Notes under the pieces: model-generated
Told to the model about the DNA's origin: nothing
Databases searched by the model: none
Seen by the model: only the letters and a program-made list of their open reading frames with translations
Assembly (NCBI RefSeq): GCF_024713975.1
Contig: NC_091110.1
Span: 3,659,501-3,723,500 of the forward strand
Source: Paralichthys olivaceus
Taxonomy: Eukaryota; Chordata; Actinopteri; Pleuronectiformes; Paralichthyidae
Length of the DNA: 64,000 nucleotides
Reading direction: 5' to 3'
Program-made: the position numbers and the translations under genes
Shown: positions 58,643 through 64,000 of the stretch, in pieces
Position numbering within the stretch: the first letter of the stretch is position 1
Layout: each line of letters starts with the position of its first letter

Positions 58643-61600
58643 ATGGAGGAGTCCGGGTCGGCCCTGGAGAAGAATGTGGCTGACCTCACGGTCATGGACG
58701 TGTACGACATCGCCGCCGTGGTGGGCCAAGAGTTCGAGCGCATCATAGACCAGTACGGCTGCGAGGCTCTGTCCAGGCTCATGCCCAAAGTGGTGCGTGT
58801 GCTGGAGATCCTGGAGGTGATGGTGAGCCGGAGCAGCATGAGCCCGGAGACCGAGGAGCTGCGGCTGGAGCTGGACAGGCTGCGGCTGGAGAGGCTGGAC
58901 CGGCAGGAGAAGGAGAGGAGGCACAAGAAGGTGCGAGCAGGGCGCTGTAAAATACTGTACAAAGATTTACATCAATAACAACATATATAACATAACACTT
59001 ATTAGTTAAAATATCAATAACACACTGTGTCATGCTCTATTACTAATAAAGATACACATAACTATGGATAAAATACTCAATTACTACTAAGGATAACAAT
59101 AACACACTGTAAAACTCTCAATTGCTAGTAAAAATACCAATACATCACTGTAAAATACCCCATTACTAATATAAATACCAATAACAGGCTGTATCAGATT
59201 CCATTACTAATATAACACCCTATAAATTACTCAAATACTCAATTACAAGTAAATAAACAAGAACCATCATAAAAATCGCAGAAATAGTCAGTACTTCATT
59301 TAGAAATAGTCCATTACAAGTAAAATAACCAGTACCACTAGTACAAATACTCCATTGCACGTCAAAGTCCTGAGTTGAAATGTTTTTTAAATTAACTATA
59401 GTAATATTTGTGTTATCTCTGTAAAATCTCGACCGTATGTTGTCAGATAACTTCAGTATTTACTACAGTTTCTCCTCCTCACATGTGGTGGGGCAGAACG
59501 ATAACGTAGCAGAAAATGTGCATTTTCACGTGCACTATCTCAGAGTTGTATCTAAGCACAGTGCTTCAGTGTGGTGGATTTTATATCTGCCAGTCAGCTC
59601 ACTGCTGTGAAAAAGTCCATTCTCGTGACGGTGACTGAGCCACGGTGAACACAGTCGCCAGTTCACTCATTAACTGAGTCTCATGACAGGGATGTAGTGG
59701 AGGTTTCTGTCAGTGACGGCTGTCTGAGGGAATATTATGAGTCTGCACGGTTTTCTCATGGAAAATGTCACATCATTTTAATTTATGCATTTATGGATTC
59801 AAGATTCAGAGCTCTAATGTGAGGAGGCAGCATCAGATAGAGAATGCTGCAGCTAATGTTTTTCATTCACCATTAATCTGCGTATTATTTTCTACATGAA
59901 TTATCAGTAAATTTTCATTTTTGTGATTCAAATATGTAATTCCTAAGTAAATACTCAAATTTCGCATTTTCACATTTGAGGGAATGACTCATTATAACAA
60001 CAGAAATGAAATGAAACATTTTCTTTTTTGTAAGTTTTCCTCAGTGTCAAATGAAATGACTGACAGTCGTCTGTACATCCATAGATACACTGCAAACAGA
60101 AAACCTATTGTAGAAAATTCAGCAAACTTTGAATGGTTCTTATTTTGTAGAAATAACTTCAGACCACTGCGACTGTACAGCTGAGGCTGAACGTCATTAG
60201 TTCTTGCAGGTGTTTTCGACCAGATGATGGCGCTCTATCAAAAGGGAGAGGATCAAGTTCTCTATATCAAATTTAATTGAAAATCCACCAGTTGTTTTTA
60301 TAAACCTCATTGTGGAACTTGAGGAAAAGTCACAAGATCAACAAAGTTGGTATGGTTCATCCTCCGGTGAATGTTCCAAAGTTTCATTGCAATCTAACAT
60401 ATAGTTATTGAGACGTTTCAGCTTGGTTCATAGTAGTGGCCTGACAGACACAGTTGTCAAAAGATCCATGTTGCTATAGTAACATGTTGCAGTATTAATA
60501 CAGCTAAAACCATATAAAGTGTATAAACATGAGTCATGAAGATCTGAACACAAGGAATAAAGAATTAGAATTACTGGCAGTTAGAGCTCGGTGACATCCT
60601 GAAGGCTGTAATGAGGATTCGCTTGTTAAAATGTCCTCATGTAATAGTATGGGTCAATAATGTATAATAATGTGCTTCACTGTGTGTGTGTACAGGAGCT
60701 GGAGCTGGTGGAGGATGTGTGGAGAGGAGAGGCTCAGGATCTGCTCACCCAGATCGCTCAGCTGCAGGAGGAGAACAAAACCCTGCTCACCAACATGTCC
60801 ATCAAAGACCCCATGAGTGAGGAGGACCTGCAGAGACATGAGGGTGAGGACGCGTGCTCGGAACACACACACACGTGGAAAGAAAAGCTTATGCAACTTT
60901 AATGGTAAAAGGAGAAGTAAATTATTCTATGGTGAAAGGAAAAAGAAAAAAATGTAAATCTGTATTTGTAACACAAATTTATATCGTAACATATGTTTCT
61001 GCAGGAACTAAAATTAGCATCTTCCCTAAAAAAAAATTAAATTGACAGACTTCTCCAAATGTGAAAATATAATGGAAGAAAACATCCAGTTGGAAAAGTT
61101 TCATTATCATACATTTAAGAAAATGGAGGGAGTTATTTGTTAAATGTTGTTTGTGTGCTGGTTTTGCTAAAACTTTCAATTAACATTAATTTTTAATTGG
61201 CTCTTAAAAAAGAAAAAAAACACAAATTATTTATGAAAATTGAGTAAATGGAAATATTTGGTGCTAAGATAAAAACAAAAGTGCAATTGAAACATAGTTA
61301 GAGAATAAATGCTGACGTACATGAAGCACATGTTTTAAATATTACTCCAGCTTCCAGTGAACAATACATTCATCAGATTTTCCTTTGGCCTACACATGAA
61401 TGAACAAAGAAATCAGTAGCACAACACAAGACTCTTCAAAACAAGCATTTGCTTCCCAAACACCAAACTTTATTCACCTGTTATTCCTCTTTAAACACAA
61501 TATATGTTTTCATCAAACTTGTGTAATTGCTGTGTAGAGAGTTCACCCTCCTCTTCATCTTTCAAGTCCATTCACTTTGCTAAAACATGAAAAGGTCCCT

Positions 61601-62162
61601 GACATGAGCTCTCTCATTACATCAACCTGTTGTGTCTTCTTCTGCAGTGTTTAAAAGGCACAGACTGGAGAATTAGTGCCACCAGCTGTTTGTCTTAAAA
61701 AAGATGGACACACACTTTCTTTTTGCCGATTTTCTCTTTAAATATGGTAAAAAAAAATTGTTACTTTGTATCTTTATTGAGATGTTGATGCATAAAATAC
61801 ATACTATATAAAAAAACTAAGAAAGATTAAGAAAATCAAGAAAAGTAAAATATACAAAGTAAGGAATCAGTGTGTGTGTGTGTGATATATTGGGCTATAC
61901 GTCCAGCACACACCATGTGTGTTACATTTTGATGAAAATCTGACTAGAGACCCTGTCTCACATTCCCATCACAAACACACGCATGCGCATACACAGAAAC
62001 ACACACACACACACACATACACAAACGTGAATACGCACACACAAAGGAGCCTTCTCTGTGTCTGACTGCGAGCCAGTCTCTTTCGTGGTTTCACACAGAG
62101 GCCACAGTCACCCTGACACGATGAGGAAAGAACAGCCTCAGTGTACAAGCACACCTGCTAGA

Positions 62163-62197
<35 letters not shown>

Positions 62198-64000
62198 CAG
62201 AGTTTCCTCTATACAAGTCCTTTCAGTTCCTCTAACTATTAATACAATTTGAAAATAATAAAATCTTTTTCTGATTAACTGATAAAAAAAACCTTTTGTG
62301 TGCACACACTCCCTCACTGTCATCTCCTGTCTGTGCTTTCCAGGTATGACGGAGAGAGAGAGGCAGGTGATGAAGAAGCTTAAAGAAGTGGTGGACAAGC
62401 AGAGAGACGAGATTCGAGCAAAGGACCGCGAGCTCACGCTGAAAAACGAGGACATAGAAGCAGTAAGATGAAGGGGACGGGCTCCTCTTTCTTTTTACTT
62501 AAAGCAGCAGGAGGAAACTTTGCCTGCACACTGTTTGATTTCAGATAATGAGCTGATTAATCAATATAAGCTGCATGTAAAGCAGCAGAGGTCTGGATGA
62601 AGTCCAACCGTGCAGTGAGTCAGAGGAGAGCAACAACACACCATGGGCTGTTTCGACAGAACAACACACAAGCTGTTATTAGCAGCATTAGATCGGTAGA
62701 AAACAACGCAATCACAACAAAGTGTGACAAAGGGCTCGGCCCAGTGAACTGCAAACAAACAACAACCACTACATTTTGCAAGTGAACTAGTAGAATGTCG
62801 ACATTTTCACGTGTCATAGCAGGAAAAACGTGGGTGTTACTGGTAATGGTGCATTCACACTGTGTCAGCAGAATGGAAAGAAGAGGGGAAATACTTGTTC
62901 TTTCCATCTTGAGCATATTTCTGTGGTGGTTAGCCTTAATGCTATCTGTGCTACTCCACATAAACAGACTAAATTAGCTTCTTTTACTGTTTTTCCCAGT
63001 TTTAAAGAGATCGTTATCAACCAGATATAAAGATAAAAAAGACATGATATGGATTCTATTCATTTAAATTTTTGATTTCATTTTTATTACATTTTTTTGC
63101 TGCCATTTGTTCCAATGTAATTAGTTCACTTCACCGTTTCGCAAGCTGAAAACTACAAATCGGAAGCTTTTTGTTTTGGGCACAATAGATGTAACGGCGC
63201 GAGGATGCTACACTGTCATGACTCATAGGTACACTTACAGTAAATGAAGCTGAACACGTTATCAGGAAGTGCAGTATGATTAATACTGCCTTTGGTATTT
63301 CTTAGTCAGGAAAGGCCACGTGACGGCACGTTCAGATGAAAACAGAAGCTGTGCTCGTGGTTGCCAGGGGCGGTTAGCAGATGAAAGAGTAGTTATTTCT
63401 GCTTTATGACCAACTGTTCAGCCGCATCACACTCACCCTCAGTTGCAGCCATTTTTGTGTCAATGCTTTTTTTACATTACATTACATGTCATTTAGCTGA
63501 TGCTTTTATCCAAAGCTACTTACAATAAGTGCATTCAACCATGGGGGGGTACCAGCCCAGAACAGCAAGAATCATGGAAGTACAATTAGTTTTCAAAAAA
63601 GTCAAACTACAAGTGCTACATGTGCCATATAAGTTTTTTATATAAACACACAGTTGACAATGGTAATTAGACATCATCTTCATAACCAAGGTGTAGTCGG
63701 AAGAGATGTGTCTTTAGCCTTTCAGCAGAAGATGCGTATTTTCTGCTGTCTTGATGTCAATGGGGAGCTCTGCAGGTTTGATTCCGCCCTGGCCCTTTGC
63801 TGCGTGTCCAACTATCTCTAATTAGGTCCTCATTGTTTCTGTCCGCCTGTGTGTCCGCAGCTCCAGCAGCAGCAGTCTCGCCTCATGAAGATCAACCACG
63901 ACCTGCGTCATAAAATCTCCGTGGTGGAAGCTCAGGGGAAAGCGCTCATCGAACAGAAGGTGGAGCTGGAGGCCAGCGCTCAGGCCCGGGGCCAGGAAGT
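58643..64000 (+). CDS. rilpl1: RILP-like protein 1, 5' part, 4 coding exons
   Basis: RILPL1 binds phosphorylated Rab8/Rab10 through its C-terminal RH2 domain and controls ciliary protein content. Exons: 58643-58930, 60696-60843, 62344-62462, 63861-64000 (cut by the window edge), about 231 codons, all in phase. The first exon encodes the RH1 domain (residues 1-96), with LEKNVADLTVMDVYDIAAVVG and LMPKVVRVLEILEVMVSR. Then come ELELVEDVWRGEAQDLL, ERQVMKKLKEVVDKQRDEIR and KINHDLRHK, forming a long coiled coil. The second exon starts with a GAG codon after a TGTGTACAG acceptor. The RH2 domain lies beyond the window. The VEDVWRGEAQDLL and KLKEVVDKQRDEIRAKDREL stretches distinguish RILPL1 from RILPL2, which is much shorter. 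Confidence 0.94.
59000..59380. repeat. degenerate tandem repeat in rilpl1 intron 1
   Basis: Imperfect units of roughly 50-60 bp are built on ATTACTAATA.AAATACCAATAACACACTGTAAAATACTC and recur about six times. The end merges with the GTACAAATACTCCATTGCAC.AAAGTCC phrase of a known type of fish repeat. Confidence 0.6.
60270..60455. repeat. dispersed repeat (TTCCAAAGTTTCATTGCAATC type)
   Basis: It shares the ATAGTTATTGAGACGTTTCAG block with 40790-40890. It is probably a decayed retroposon end in rilpl1 intron 1. Confidence 0.45.
61999..62198. repeat. CA-rich microsatellites in rilpl1 intron 2
   Basis: Short (CA)n runs occur at about 61999-62018 and 62172-62198, with a (GT)n run just before at 61869-61883. 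Shifted frames rich in Cys-Val or Thr-His across them are artefacts. Confidence 0.9.
63468..63760. mobile_element. dispersed teleost element (CATTTAGCTGATGCTTTTATCC type)
   Basis: It starts TACATTACATTACATGTCATT followed by GCTGATGCTTTTATCCAAAG and CTTACAATAAGTGCATTCAA, and later has GTGTAGTCGGAAGAGATGTG. This layout is a very abundant fish interspersed element. No protein is encoded. It lies in rilpl1 intron 3. Confidence 0.6.

Overview
This window is nuclear DNA from a bony fish, most likely a percomorph teleost. Short exons with GT-AG introns, abundant CA/GT microsatellites, tRNA-derived SINE, LINE-tail and MITE families typical of teleosts, and the gene content all agree. There is no bacterial or viral gene. 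The gene order clip1 - hcar - denr - ccdc62 - hip1r - rilpl1 resembles the human chromosome 12q24.31 neighbourhood (CLIP1, HCAR1-3, DENR, CCDC62, HIP1R, RILPL1). ZCCHC8, RSRC2 and KNTC1, which lie between CLIP1 and the HCAR genes in human, are not found here.

Layout. 1-13.9 kb: the 5' two-thirds of clip1 on the minus strand, running off the left edge, with a GC-rich promoter near 13.1-13.95 kb. 15.3-23.2 kb: three tandem units of about 2.6 kb, each holding one intact single-exon hydroxycarboxylic acid receptor gene on the minus strand. 22.8-27.4 kb: denr on the minus strand; its tiny last exon lies inside the third tandem unit. 27.4-29.06 kb: intergenic and repeat-rich. 29.06-38.2 kb: ccdc62 on the plus strand with a CRE-type promoter. 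39.0-56.7 kb: hip1r, plus strand, 33 coding exons with consistent phases and a predicted protein of about 1317 residues. 58.6 kb to the right edge: the first four coding exons of rilpl1, plus strand.

The genes do not form one pathway, but several share themes. clip1 (microtubule plus ends), hip1r (clathrin and actin) and rilpl1 (Rab and cilium) are coiled-coil transport or cytoskeleton factors. denr is a translation reinitiation factor, ccdc62 a testis coiled-coil protein, and the hcar genes are metabolite-sensing Gi-coupled receptors.

The most unusual points are: the hcar triplication whose unit reaches into denr and originally carried the denr terminal exon, which is now deleted from two units; an internal duplication of an exon pair in the hip1r coiled coil; an in-frame 18-bp minisatellite making eleven hexapeptides in the hip1r tail; a GC-AG intron in hip1r; a 20-nt exon in denr; and microsatellites that form or abut splice donors in clip1 and ccdc62. 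I found no evidence of a wholly new biological system. Exon boundaries were derived by eye from splice signals and phase, without alignment tools.
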